The translations under genes were made by a program, and so were the position numbers. Below, piece after piece: positions 1 through 7,966 of a stretch of 21,062 bases of DNA. The DNA comes from CAZAGT01 sp964484515. Lineage in GTDB: Bacteria > Desulfobacterota > DSM-4660 > Desulfatiglandales > HGW-15. The stretch is taken from positions 1 to 21,062 of the forward strand of contig CAZAGT010000042.1 of assembly GCA_964484515.1 (NCBI GenBank), in the 5' to 3' direction. The notes beneath the pieces were generated by a model. The model was given only the letters and a program-made list of their open reading frames with translations, had not been told where the DNA came from and made no database searches. Each line of letters begins with the position of its first letter. Position 1 is the first letter of the stretch.

Positions 1-224
1 GGGCGGGTCCCCGGTTTCGGAAGCCTTGCATCTGGACATTTTCCATCAGCCTCTCTGTAGCCGGTTTTTCGATAGTCTCGTAGGGAAATGATATTGCGTG
101 AACTTCGCGATGTCGAGGTGTTTTGACGATCATGAGCGTGCTTGACCTCTCGCCTGCTTGTGGCTACCGTATCGATTAGCCACGGACGATCAAGCAGCTC
201 TTGGAAGACGGAGAGGAGAATCGC
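1..224. other. Left-edge spacer upstream of the yiaK-like gene
   Basis: No gene can be called with confidence here. On the + strand the frame starting at base 2 stays open to a TGA at 89-91, so up to 29 codons could be the tail of a gene cut by the window edge; I recognise nothing in that peptide. The rest holds no convincing promoter or terminator. A purine-rich GGAGAGGAG just before base 220 serves as ribosome binding site for the next gene. Confidence 0.3.
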
Positions 225-1229
225 ATGACAGAACGCGTCCCATTCGAGGAAATGCGGCAAGAGTTTGAGCGGGTATTGATGGGGATCGGTTTTTCACAGA
301 CGCGGGCCTCACTGTGCGGCGGCGTCTTTGCGGAAAACAGTCTCGTAGGTGTTGCCTCACACGGCCTGAACCGATTCCCTGAGTTCGTTGAAAGGATCAA
401 GGGTGGATCCATCGTAGTTGACGCCGAGCCCGAACGGGCAGCGGCCTATGGGGCCTTGGAGCAGTGGGACGGGCACACGGGGCCGGGACCGAACAACGCC
501 CTTCGCTGCACCGAGCGTGCTATCGAACTGGCGCAGGAGCATGGCCTCGGTTGTGTTGCGCTCCGGAACACCACTCACTGGATGCGGGCCGGGACATACG
601 CCTGGAAGGCAGCGGAAGCGGGTTTCATCTTTATCTGCTGGACGAACACCGTGCCGAATATGCCCCCGTGGGGTGCCAGTGAGGTTCGCCTGGGAAACAA
701 CCCCCTGGTCATCGCCGTGCCGCGCGAGGGCGGCCCGGTGGTCTTAGACATGGCCATGTCCCAGTTCTCGTACGGGAAACTGGAGACCTACCGGCGGCAG
801 CAAAAGACACTCCCTTTTTTCGGTGGATTTGATACGGAAGGTCGCTTGAGCAAGGACCCGGCGGCAATCCTGGAAACCGAGCGGGTCTTGCCCGTGGGGT
901 ACTGGAAGGGGGCGGGGCTCGCACTGCTCCTGGACATGGTGGCGGCCATTATAACGGGCGGGCAGGCCTCCTACCAGATCGGGCAACGAGCCGAAGAAAT
1001 GGATATCTCCCAGGTATTCATTGCGTTTGACGTGTCTAAGGTGATGGGCCCTGAAGCCGTCGCTCAGGTTGTCGAGACGATCATCAAAGATATACATTCG
1101 GCCGACGTCGATACCGGGCACGAAGAAGTGCTTTATCCCGGTGAGCGCGCCCAGCGAACCCGGCAGGAAAACCTGGAGAAGGGAGTGCCGGTGGAACCTT
1201 CTATCTGGGAGCAGGTGCTAGGGATGTAG
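225..1229 (+). CDS. YiaK/DlgD-type 2,3-diketo-L-gulonate reductase (Ldh_2 / malate-L-lactate dehydrogenase family)
   Basis: NAD(P)H-dependent 2-keto-acid reductase of the Ldh_2 fold, cytosolic. At 334 residues it is nearly the length of E. coli YiaK (2,3-diketo-L-gulonate reductase) and follows it almost throughout: SHGLNRFP at about 45-52, with the His proposed as catalytic in YiaK; LRNTTHWMRAG at 113-123; ICWTNTVPNMPPWGA at 137-151; and PVGYWKGAGLALLLDM at 223-238. I chose the ATG at 225 because GGAGAGGAG lies just upstream; an in-frame TTG at 201 has no such site. None of the other yia genes of the E. coli L-ascorbate/L-gulonate cluster is adjacent, so the substrate could be another 2-oxo acid. 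The family assignment is secure; the exact substrate is inferred from similarity. Confidence 0.88.
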   Translation: MTERVPFEEMRQEFERVLMGIGFSQTRASLCGGVFAENSLVGVASHGLNRFPEFVERIKGGSIVVDAEPERAAAYGALEQWDGHTGPGPNNALRCTERAIELAQEHGLGCVALRNTTHWMRAGTYAWKAAEAGFIFICWTNTVPNMPPWGASEVRLGNNPLVIAVPREGGPVVLDMAMSQFSYGKLETYRRQQKTLPFFGGFDTEGRLSKDPAAILETERVLPVGYWKGAGLALLLDMVAAIITGGQASYQIGQRAEEMDISQVFIAFDVSKVMGPEAVAQVVETIIKDIHSADVDTGHEEVLYPGERAQRTRQENLEKGVPVEPSIWEQVLGM

Positions 1230-1557
1230 GTAGAAGCTGAAAGCAAAGAATTTTCAAAAGCTCTTTGTCTTTGCCTCAAACCTCAACCCGGGATTCTTAC
1301 GCCTCGGTGAAAATCCTTGTGCACCCTTGCTCAGAAGAAAGATGACACATTTCCGAATTGGACATGCTTCGATTTCTGTCGTCATATTTGATCGGTGAAA
1401 ATCCCCAGTATTTAGTTGGGAGTACTCGGGTGAATAGATTAGAGGGGGCAAGGTCGGTGGGTGGAAGGTTCAAGAGAGGAACTGAATTGTTTGATTCGGG
1501 CGTTGGGAGATGGTCGAAACCTTCAGCCTTCAGTCTTCTACCTAAATACCCCCATTG
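1230..1557. other. 328-nt non-coding spacer with hairpin and inverted repeats
   Basis: I see no gene. The spacer is bracketed by TAGGTAGAAG at 1227-1236 (overlapping the yiaK stop) and its exact inverse CTTCTACCTA at 1535-1544. Both are flanked inward by CTGAA(A/G)GC-like units. TCGGTGAAAATCC occurs twice as a direct repeat (1304-1316, 1392-1404), and the first copy forms the 3' arm of a stem-loop at 1291-1316. These look like remains of a dispersed intergenic repeat rather than regulatory sites of either gene. Confidence 0.5.
1291..1316. repeat. Stem-loop with 10-position stem
   Basis: GGATTCTTAC (1291-1300) pairs with GTGAAAATCC (1307-1316) over 9 of 10 positions, one of them G-T, with a 6-nt loop. 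The 3' arm belongs to the 13-nt motif TCGGTGAAAATCC that recurs at 1392-1404. There is no T-run after it, so it is not a canonical intrinsic terminator, although it lies about 60 nt after the yiaK stop. Confidence 0.45.
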
Positions 1558-2232
1558 TTAAGCTATCTTCTGCAAAACCTCCCGCAGTCGGTCTCTGGCT
1601 TTGCGGACGGCCTTTTCGGCCCGGCTGCGTTGGTAGTATGCCTCTCTTTCTTCGGCCGTGACTGATTCCGGCGAGTAGTTCAAACGCAATTTGATGATAG
1701 CCAGGTAATCATCACGCAGAAAGCGCTCATAGATGCGCGTGAGCGGGAACAATCGAAACTCGCTGGCGCAAATGGATGCGCTCCAATCGACGATGTAGGG
1801 TTGTCCATCATCCCCGAGGATCGTATTGGGGGCCCTCTTGAGGTCACAGTGGACCACACCCCGGTGATGACAACGGTCCACAAGGTCTTTCAGGGCATGA
1901 AAGAAGGCTTGATCGAGCTTCTTCTGTCCCTGAAGGGTCTCCAGATCTTTTCCGGGAATCGCCTCAAAGATCAGGGCAATTCCGCCGATAACCCGATATA
2001 GGGCGGGAACCCCGTTTATGTCCTTGAGCCGTCGGTAGGCCTTGGCCTCTCGCCACACCAGAAAGCGTCCCACCACGTTTCTAAAAAAGAACTTGTTGAC
2101 GCTGTAGTCCTTGACGATAGCCCGCCGGTTTCCCTCGACAAGTAGCCGGATGGCAGGTCTGGTGCTGGTCGGCTCCCTCAGGACCGATGTTTGTCGTCGC
2201 GGTAGATCGGTAAGCCTCAGGTCGTCAAACAT
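1558..2232 (-). CDS. Small RIO/LPS-kinase-like protein kinase
   Basis: Compact 224-residue kinase-fold protein. Kinase signatures occur in order: IVKDY with the ATP-anchoring Lys41; WREAKAYRRL with the helix-C Glu62; hinge FEAIPG around 89-94; catalytic loop VVHCDLKRAPNTIL with Asp130 and Asn136; and IVDWSAS with the metal-binding Asp149 in the DFG position. The short N-lobe, the HCD catalytic loop and the basic C-terminal helix (RAEKAVRKARDRLREVLQKIA) resemble bacterial RIO1-like and lipopolysaccharide-kinase (InaA/Kdo kinase) groups. The target is unknown: it may phosphorylate a lipid A or sugar component or a protein. An in-frame TGA lies two codons upstream of the ATG, so the start cannot move up; the purine-rich AAGGAAGGGGCGG lies farther upstream than usual. 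It is transcribed divergently from the GAF-protein gene. Kinase-like fold is confident, substrate is not. Confidence 0.78.
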   Translation of the reverse strand: MFDDLRLTDLPRRQTSVLREPTSTRPAIRLLVEGNRRAIVKDYSVNKFFFRNVVGRFLVWREAKAYRRLKDINGVPALYRVIGGIALIFEAIPGKDLETLQGQKKLDQAFFHALKDLVDRCHHRGVVHCDLKRAPNTILGDDGQPYIVDWSASICASEFRLFPLTRIYERFLRDDYLAIIKLRLNYSPESVTAEEREAYYQRSRAEKAVRKARDRLREVLQKIA

Positions 2233-2342
2233 GTATCAGCAAATCCGCCCCTTCCTTTCTGTCAATTTGAAACAGTAAGCCAGCCCTTATGGGCGGGGAT
2301 GTTTTGCTCTCCTCCCAGCAACCCTATGGTTTTTCGAATCTG

Positions 2343-2369
2343 ATGTCAAAGTGCAAACGGGTTTGACGT
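2343..2369. promoter_or_regulatory. Inverted repeat in the divergent kinase/GAF intergenic region
   Basis: GTCAAA at 2345-2350 and TTTGAC at 2362-2367 are exact inverses separated by 11 nt; the next two outer positions pair as one wobble and one match. Its place in the 255-nt region between two divergent genes would suit a dimeric regulator's operator, but no known operator consensus is matched. Confidence 0.3.
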
Positions 2370-2454
2370 ACGGGCTAGCGGGCGTTGTCTTGGTGGAGGC
2401 CCACAGGCAAAGGTGCGTGACGGGTACGGATCTGGATTTTCCTCCAGGAATGCG

Positions 2455-2460
2455 TATAAT
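2455..2460 (+). promoter_or_regulatory. Candidate sigma70 -10 box for the GAF-protein gene
   Basis: A perfect TATAAT lies 28 nt upstream of the chosen ATG and just before the AAAGGAG ribosome binding site at 2474-2480. No good -35 hexamer stands at 16-18 nt spacing (the best is TCTGGA at 2431-2436), so the promoter call rests mainly on the -10 box and its position. Confidence 0.4.
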
Positions 2461-2487
2461 AAACGTATCGTCCAAAGGAGTCCGATC

Positions 2488-4872
2488 ATGTCCAATAAGA
2501 TCATCGGTGCCCCTGCCGAACTCAGGAAGGCGTATCCCTTTCATACCGAATTCAGCTTTGAGCCCCTAATAAAATATTTGAGTCAACGCCAAGGTTGTGC
2601 CGATGAACCACGACCTATCCCGAATAATGATCTTCAAGACCTCCTGCGGGAAGCGACCGCCGGTGACATCTCACTCAAGGAAATCAAACGCTCGGGACGT
2701 CACCGCGAATTGATTCAACGGCTGATGAGTTACGTCTTCTCTCCCCTGTTTTGGGATACGGAGGCCGTTGCCGCCGTAGTTCCGTTTACGGCGGAGCCGG
2801 TTTTCATTTCACCCCTTGGTCAGCGTCTTTTCCTGAATAGAGATGGATCCGTCACCGATCGATTGAATGCGCATCGCTTTGACAAGGGCCGCGTCATCCG
2901 GGCCTACCTCTTCATCTTACAGCAGGTCTTCGACATCAAGGAGGACTTCGACTACCCCATTGTCCGTGTCGTTCCGGATCCGGAGACCGGTTTGGACCGG
3001 CATTTCAAGTTGAACCTGGACTTCCGTTTTGTGGAGGCGCGGGCCAAGGGAGAGCCGAAGGTCCTCAGTCGTGAAGACCGCGTCAAGATCCGCAAGCACG
3101 TGATGGAGCCGGAGGTGCTACGGACCATCCTGCCGCCGCAGGATTACGAATTGCACGGCTTTGTCGTGGTGCAGGCGGTGGACATCACCCGTTCGGAACT
3201 GCTCATGGCCCTTGAAAGGGATCTGATCGACAAGGAATCGATCGTCTCCCGTGAGGGGTTTTTGCGGCTCCAGCAGCGACTGCGGACCCTCTTCGGCCGG
3301 CCGGACCTGGTCGCCGGGCTTGCCGCCGTTCATGGCGATCAGGTCCTCCTGATCAACACGGGCTGCGAGATGACCGAGAACTGCATTTTTGCCGACTCCC
3401 GCCACGTCCCCATCGCTGAATTCAAGGGGACGGTGTATGAGCGTGCTTCGCACGGTACCGATATCCTGCGCGTGCCCGATGTCCTCGAAGAGCAGTGGCC
3501 GAAGCATACCGCCCAGGAGGTCATCGAATCGGGGGTCAGGTCGCTCCTGATCGCGCCCTTGATCTACCAGGATCGATTCATAGGCACTCTGGATCTCGGG
3601 GCACCCAAGCCCGACGACCTGGGTCCAATGGAAACCATGATGTTGAAGCAGGTCCAACCCCTCTTCGCCATGGCCGTTCGAAGGGCCCTAAACGACCTGG
3701 ATAATCAGATCCAGCGAATCATCAAGCGGGAGTGTACTGCGATCCATCCCACGGTCGAATGGCGCTTTCGCCATGCCGCTCTGCACCAACTCGAAGACAT
3801 CCAGCGGGGTAAGGCGTCGGAGATGGAGCCGATCGTCTTCCGCGATGTCTACCCCATCTACGGTATCTCCGATATCCGGGGATCCACGCGCGAGCGCAAC
3901 CGGGCCATCCAGAAGGATCTTGAAGACCACTTGAATCTGGCCTTGCGAGTCGTCAACTACGCCGGCGAAGCCAAGCCCATGGCCATTTTTCGGGAATTGG
4001 CGCGTCGGATCGAGATCTATCTTGAACGTATTCAGAACGCCCTTGCCGCAAGCGATGAGTTCGCGGTCGTCCGCTTCTTGCGTAGCGAGGTGGAATCGGT
4101 TTTTCCGCACCTCAAGACGTTTGGCCCCAAGGTTCTGAGGGCCATCGAGAGCTATGAGTCTGCGATGGATCCGACCGTGGGTGGGATCTACCGGCTGCGT
4201 AGGGATTACGAGCAAACCGTGGCCCTCCTCAATGATCGGCTCGCTTCCTATCTGGATCAGGAGGAGGCCGAGGTCCAAACCCTATACCCCCACTACTATG
4301 AAAGGCACCGAACCGACGGGGTAGACTACCTCATCTATGTCGGCGCCTCGCTTCAAGAGAACGGGCAATTCAATGAGCTGTACATTAAAAACATGCGCCT
4401 GTGGCAACTCAAGGTCGCCTGCGGTATGGCTTGGCACACCGAAAAGCTCAAACCCGCACTCAAGGTCCCTCTGGAAACGGCTCACCTTATCCTGCTGCAG
4501 GATACGCCCCTCTCCATCCGTTTCCGGTTCGATGAGAAATGCTTTGACGTGGATGGCGCCTATGATGTCCGTCATGAAATCATAAAATCGCGCATCGACA
4601 AGGCGGTCATCAAAGGGAAGCGCGAACGCCTCACCCAACCCGGCAAGATCGCGGTGGTCTACTCTCAACCTGATGAAATGCGCGAAATGCTCCAGCATAT
4701 CGATTTCCTGCGCTCCGAAGGTTTTCTGGTCGGGAATCCCGAGAATTTGGACCTGGAAAGCCTTCCTGGGGTACAGGGGCTCAAGGCCTTGCGAATCGGC
4801 ATCAACCTGCAATCGGACGCGATCTCCGAAGGTGTTGCCGGGAACGCGGATTTACGTGGAGCCGCCGCCTGA
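2488..4872 (+). CDS. Large GAF-domain protein of unknown function with an SDIRGS motif
   Basis: A 794-residue soluble protein with no signal peptide or membrane segment. The ATG at 2488 has AAAGGAG seven bases upstream; an in-frame GTG at 2413 lacks such a site. Residues about 255-400 read as a GAF domain: conserved pattern VYERASHGTDILRVPDVLEE followed by IESGVRSLLIAPLIYQDRFIGTLDLGAP. After it comes FRDVYPIYGISDIRGSTRERN (about 452-471), which superficially recalls the DIRGFT motif of class III nucleotide cyclases, but the following 180 residues look helical and I cannot see the other cyclase residues. The C-terminal part (about 600-760) is mixed and unrecognised. I believe similar GAF proteins exist in Bacteroidota and Desulfobacterota under generic names; that is recollection, not a search. 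A sensory or second-messenger role is plausible but unproven. Confidence 0.72.
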   Translation: MSNKIIGAPAELRKAYPFHTEFSFEPLIKYLSQRQGCADEPRPIPNNDLQDLLREATAGDISLKEIKRSGRHRELIQRLMSYVFSPLFWDTEAVAAVVPFTAEPVFISPLGQRLFLNRDGSVTDRLNAHRFDKGRVIRAYLFILQQVFDIKEDFDYPIVRVVPDPETGLDRHFKLNLDFRFVEARAKGEPKVLSREDRVKIRKHVMEPEVLRTILPPQDYELHGFVVVQAVDITRSELLMALERDLIDKESIVSREGFLRLQQRLRTLFGRPDLVAGLAAVHGDQVLLINTGCEMTENCIFADSRHVPIAEFKGTVYERASHGTDILRVPDVLEEQWPKHTAQEVIESGVRSLLIAPLIYQDRFIGTLDLGAPKPDDLGPMETMMLKQVQPLFAMAVRRALNDLDNQIQRIIKRECTAIHPTVEWRFRHAALHQLEDIQRGKASEMEPIVFRDVYPIYGISDIRGSTRERNRAIQKDLEDHLNLALRVVNYAGEAKPMAIFRELARRIEIYLERIQNALAASDEFAVVRFLRSEVESVFPHLKTFGPKVLRAIESYESAMDPTVGGIYRLRRDYEQTVALLNDRLASYLDQEEAEVQTLYPHYYERHRTDGVDYLIYVGASLQENGQFNELYIKNMRLWQLKVACGMAWHTEKLKPALKVPLETAHLILLQDTPLSIRFRFDEKCFDVDGAYDVRHEIIKSRIDKAVIKGKRERLTQPGKIAVVYSQPDEMREMLQHIDFLRSEGFLVGNPENLDLESLPGVQGLKALRIGINLQSDAISEGVAGNADLRGAAA

Positions 4873-4956
4873 GTTTCTTTTTCTCTTCGCAGTCGAGTCA
4901 AGATACAAATAGGGATTCGTGATGTGTTGGCACGATCGGGTTCAAATTGGTCATCA

Positions 4957-4993
4957 TCCGATCCCTGACCTCCAACCCCTGATCCCTTGCCCC
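4957..4993. repeat. Degenerate pyrimidine-rich short repeat upstream of malY-like gene
   Basis: The stretch is built from iterated units of the type ATCC(C)TGA / CAACCCCTGATCCC. A related tract (CCCGAACCCTGAACCC) stands near 20650. I read this as low-complexity intergenic repeat debris, not a regulatory site. Confidence 0.3.
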
Positions 4994-5015
4994 TTTTTGT
5001 CAGAGGTACGAGAGC

Positions 5016-6203
5016 ATGAAATATGATTTTGACCGGGTCGTTGACCGTCGCCAAACAGGCTCCGTCAAATGGGATTTTGTGGATGAGCTCTACGGGGAAA
5101 AAGACCTCCTGCCCATGTGGGTGGCTGACATGGATTTTGAGTCTCCACGGCCGGTGGTCGAGGCCCTCGCAGGACGGGCGCAGCACGGCATTTATGGGTA
5201 CAGTCGCTGTATGCCCGCTTACTTTGATGCGAGCATGGAGTGGATCAAACGGCGTCACGGCTGGGAGATTAAGAGGGAGTGGATCGTTTTTTGTCCCGGC
5301 CTCGTGCCGGCGGTGAGCATGCTGGTGCGGACTTTTGCACGGCCTGGTGACAAGGTCATCATACAGTTTCCGGCCTACTATCCCTTCATGCGGGCGGTCG
5401 AGAACAACGGCCTGCATGTGCTAAATAGCCCTCTGAGACTGGAACAAGGCAAATATCGTATCGACTTTGAGGACCTGGTAAAAAAGGCGAAAGACAAGCG
5501 GGCCAGGATCTTGATTTTATGCAGCCCGCACAATCCTGTTGGACGGGTATGGACGGCGGATGAGCTCTTTCGTCTTGGCGAGATCTGTATTGAAAACGGG
5601 TTGCTGGTCATAGCCGATGAAGTTCATTCCGACCTTATTCTAAGTGGATTCAGGCACACCCCCTTTGGCTCCCTCTCGGTCGATTTTCTTAACCAATCGA
5701 TTACCCTCTCGGCACCCAGCAAGACCTTTAACCTGGCGGGTCTGCACACGTCCAACGTGATTATTGCCGATCTGAAGAAGCGTCGGGAGTTTGAGATACA
5801 ACTCTTGAGCAACGGGATCTCCGGTCCCAACGCATTTGGGGCCGTGGCGCTCGAAGCCGCCTACAGGTACGGAGAGGAATGGCTGGATCAACTTCTGGAC
5901 TACCTCGCAGGGAATCTCCAGTTCCTAAAGGAGTTCATCTGCGAACGGATACCGGATGTCAATGTGATCGAGCCGGAGGCAACATACCTGGTGTGGCTTG
6001 ATTTTCGCGAACTGGGATTGGATAAAGACGCCCTCGAGAAGCTCATGCAGAAGCAGGCCAAGGTGGCCCTCGACGAGGGCTACATCTTCGGAGAGGCCGA
6101 GGGCGCTGGATTTGAGAGGATAAACATCGCCTGTCCGCGAAAGATACTTCAAGAGGGGTTGGAGAGGATTGAAAGGGCTGTTCGCACCCTGACCGGCCCT
6201 TGA
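5016..6203 (+). CDS. MalY/PatB-family PLP-dependent C-S beta-lyase (cystathionine beta-lyase-like aminotransferase fold I)
   Basis: Cytosolic pyridoxal-phosphate enzyme of 395 residues, the usual length for MalY/PatB. These enzymes cleave cystathionine or cysteine conjugates to homocysteine or thiol, pyruvate and ammonia. Visible hallmarks: N-terminal MKYDFDRVVDRRQTGSVKWD; LPMWVADMDF at 32-41; GIYGYS at 58-63; FPAYYPF at 118-124; CSPHNPVGRVW at 169-179 (cofactor-contacting Asn173); IADEVHSDLI at 199-208 (Asp201 to the pyridine nitrogen); APSKTFNLAGLHTSN at 233-247 with the Schiff-base Lys236; and FERINIACP at 366-374 with the substrate-carboxylate Arg368. An AGAGG eight bases upstream supports the ATG. 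It follows the GAF gene by 143 nt, probably with its own expression. It may serve methionine biosynthesis or cysteine degradation; the two cannot be told apart here. Confidence 0.9.
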   Translation: MKYDFDRVVDRRQTGSVKWDFVDELYGEKDLLPMWVADMDFESPRPVVEALAGRAQHGIYGYSRCMPAYFDASMEWIKRRHGWEIKREWIVFCPGLVPAVSMLVRTFARPGDKVIIQFPAYYPFMRAVENNGLHVLNSPLRLEQGKYRIDFEDLVKKAKDKRARILILCSPHNPVGRVWTADELFRLGEICIENGLLVIADEVHSDLILSGFRHTPFGSLSVDFLNQSITLSAPSKTFNLAGLHTSNVIIADLKKRREFEIQLLSNGISGPNAFGAVALEAAYRYGEEWLDQLLDYLAGNLQFLKEFICERIPDVNVIEPEATYLVWLDFRELGLDKDALEKLMQKQAKVALDEGYIFGEAEGAGFERINIACPRKILQEGLERIERAVRTLTGP

Positions 6204-6274
6204 GAGGCCCGTACTTTTGCCCGGGTGATCGTGGCGAAGGCCATTGAAGCACCCCGCGCCATCGCACGGGGCAT

Positions 6275-6295
6275 CCCGCCCAAGGCGGGTAAACC
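6275..6295. repeat. REP-like hairpin CCCGCC-CAA-GGCGGG followed by TAAACC
   Basis: A perfect 6-bp stem (6275-6280 with 6284-6289) and 3-nt loop is followed by TAAACC. The core CCGCCNNNGGCGGGTAAACCT recurs at 13244-13263 in another spacer. TGGCGAAGGC occurs on both sides (6232-6241 and 6296-6305). It sits between the convergent malY-like and lytic transglycosylase genes, where it could also slow transcription from either side, but it has no T-tract. Confidence 0.5.
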
Positions 6296-6385
6296 TGGCG
6301 AAGGCGAGCGGAGGAAACTCGCGACGGTAGGAAAAGCGGACAGTCGTTGTTGTAGTGCGGTTGTCGGGGTGGCGTGGGTATTCCT

Positions 6386-7507
6386 CTAGGGGGTCAGTCG
6401 AAGCCGCTGGCCGGCAATGATGAGAGAGCCTTCGATCTTATTGAGCTTGCGGAGTGTTGCTACAGGAACGCCTGTGCGCCGCGAAATGAGGTGCAAGGTG
6501 TCGCCCCGCTTGACAACGGTATAACGGGGAGAGCGTTTCTTTTTTTTGAGTTGAGCCTCGAGGGTGAGCTGTTTCAGGATGTCGTTCATCTCGGGTCCCC
6601 GGCCGGATGGCACGTTGAGGCTGTATTTGCCCGTGGGGAGATAGTGCCCAAGGATGTGCAAGTTCAGCTCTTTGATGGTCTTGAAGTCGGTGTCAACGGC
6701 TTGGGCCACCTGGGTGACGTGCAGAGGGGTTCCGATGTTTACTTTGACGGTGTCGTAACTGATGGGATCGTAAATTTGCCCCGGGGAGAGCCTGTAACCA
6801 TAACGCCCTGGATTTTCCAGGATGATCTTGATAGCTAAAATCCTAAAGACGAAGCGCTCCGTCTCTACGGGAAGGTTCAGGTGAAAGTAATCCTTCACCT
6901 GTTGTTCTTCAATCTCCCTTTCAATCAGGTCTTCCCCGCAGTTATAGGCTGCCAGCGCCAACAACCACGTACCAAACATCTCTTTCAATTCCTTGAGGTA
7001 AAGGACGGCCGCCTCGGTAGCTCTATCGACGTCGCGCCGCTCATCCAGCATACGGCTCTTACGAAGCCCGTAGCGTTGAGCCGTGCTCGGCATAAATTGC
7101 CAGGTCCCAACAGCGCCCTTGGAGGATTGGATATAATCGATGAGATTGCTCTCCGCCACGGCAAGGTACTTGAGATCATCGGGCAGGTCGGCTTCAGCAA
7201 GGGCCTGTTCGATGGGTGGGAAATACCTTCCGGCCCGTTTGAGCCACATGAAAACCTGGGCACGGTTCAAGGCGGATATGGTGAGCTCGCGATCGAACAT
7301 TTCCATAATATGACGGTCTTCGATCGGTATCTTTTCGCCACAGAGTGTCACGGATTTCGGTAGCGGGACGTCCTGGGGGAGGGAAGCCCGGACAGAGGGG
7401 GGAACTTGCTCATCCTGGGCAGGTGTCCTGATATTGATCAGCAACACCAGCAGGATGAGGCCAAGGATGCAGATGTTTAGTTTGAAGAGTAATGTTTGCG
7501 AACGCAT
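6386..7507 (-). CDS. Membrane-anchored lytic transglycosylase with LysM (MltD-like)
   Basis: Peptidoglycan-cleaving enzyme acting in the periplasm, 373 residues from the chosen start. Residues about 9-25 form a hydrophobic segment (signal anchor, or signal peptide ending near residue 30). The SLT domain spans about 95-235: LKYLAVAESN with catalytic Glu119, GAVGTWQFMPSTAQRYGL at 131-148, LALAAYNCG at 183-191 and NLPVETERFVFRILA at 211-225, all typical of MltD. A linker leads to one C-terminal LysM at about 328-372 (YTVVKRGDTLHLISRRTGV). E. coli MltD usually carries two LysM repeats, so this is a shorter variant. The frame stays open upstream to 7735, but that part would put about 76 unusual residues before the signal segment, so I prefer the ATG at 7507 despite its weak ribosome binding site. 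It could act in septal or lateral wall turnover. Confidence 0.88.
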   Translation of the reverse strand: MRSQTLLFKLNICILGLILLVLLINIRTPAQDEQVPPSVRASLPQDVPLPKSVTLCGEKIPIEDRHIMEMFDRELTISALNRAQVFMWLKRAGRYFPPIEQALAEADLPDDLKYLAVAESNLIDYIQSSKGAVGTWQFMPSTAQRYGLRKSRMLDERRDVDRATEAAVLYLKELKEMFGTWLLALAAYNCGEDLIEREIEEQQVKDYFHLNLPVETERFVFRILAIKIILENPGRYGYRLSPGQIYDPISYDTVKVNIGTPLHVTQVAQAVDTDFKTIKELNLHILGHYLPTGKYSLNVPSGRGPEMNDILKQLTLEAQLKKKKRSPRYTVVKRGDTLHLISRRTGVPVATLRKLNKIEGSLIIAGQRLRLTP

Positions 7508-7966
7508 GATGGACCACAAAGAAAAGCCGAGACATATCAGATTATTCCAGCTCGATTGCCTATGTCTTCCTCGATTCCCCTCGAAGAATAGATGGCACCT
7601 ATTCGCAAACAGGGTGCCAGCGCCGGCCATCCATTGAATCATTAATTTTATCAATATGTTATAATTATTGAAGGCTGATTCGGAGGAAAGCTGGAAGGGA
7701 AAAGACGTAGCAAGATTTGACAAGGTTTTACACATCCGAAGTGGAAGGAAGGATCAGGATTGAGGGCCGTGAGCATGTCGAACGGCAGATGGGCGTTTTG
7801 CGACAGCCTCAGCAGTGACATTGACCTTCTGCTCGAATATCTGTTAATGTCCCCGCCACGTCGGCCTGAACCGCAACCGGTGTATAGGAAGGCTCAACTC
7901 GGAGGTGGATATTCTCAACGGTTGTTTCCAATGGTTTGAGCCGTACTCCTTTTTATCCAAGACAAA
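7508..7966. other. 459-nt divergent spacer between the lytic transglycosylase and acyl-CoA synthetase genes
   Basis: No gene is supported. From left to right it holds a 7-bp inverted repeat TGGCACC/GGTGCCA (7593-7599 and 7613-7619) in the presumed leader of the lytic transglycosylase. An AT-rich island follows at about 7632-7672, containing TATAAT (7660-7665) and the palindrome TCAATA/TATTGA (7651-7656 and 7666-7671), the likeliest promoter area. GGCTCAA/TTGAGCC (7891-7897 and 7936-7942) lies just before the acyl-CoA synthetase gene. No convincing -35/-10 pair could be assigned on either strand. Confidence 0.4.

Noticed and set aside
744..1121. 125-codon open frame on the - strand inside the yiaK-like gene
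   Set aside because: Lies wholly antisense to a well-matched YiaK-family protein and shows no recognisable domain; a shadow frame.
3118..4278. Long - strand frames (179 and 196 codons) under the GAF-protein gene
   Set aside because: The + strand protein has a ribosome binding site, a -10 box and a GAF domain; the opposite frames are composition shadows.
4927..4945. TTGGCAC resembling the -24 half of a sigma54 promoter upstream of malY
   Set aside because: The required GC-containing -12 element at fixed spacing is missing (GGTTC stands there).
4665..5417. 250-codon - strand frame spanning the end of the GAF gene and the start of the malY-like gene
   Set aside because: Overlaps two supported genes and their spacer, with no family-like sequence.
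7508..7735. N-terminal extension of the lytic transglycosylase to 7735
   Set aside because: It would place about 76 residues before the signal segment and run through an AT-rich promoter-like island; the ATG at 7507 puts the hydrophobic segment at the N-terminus as expected.
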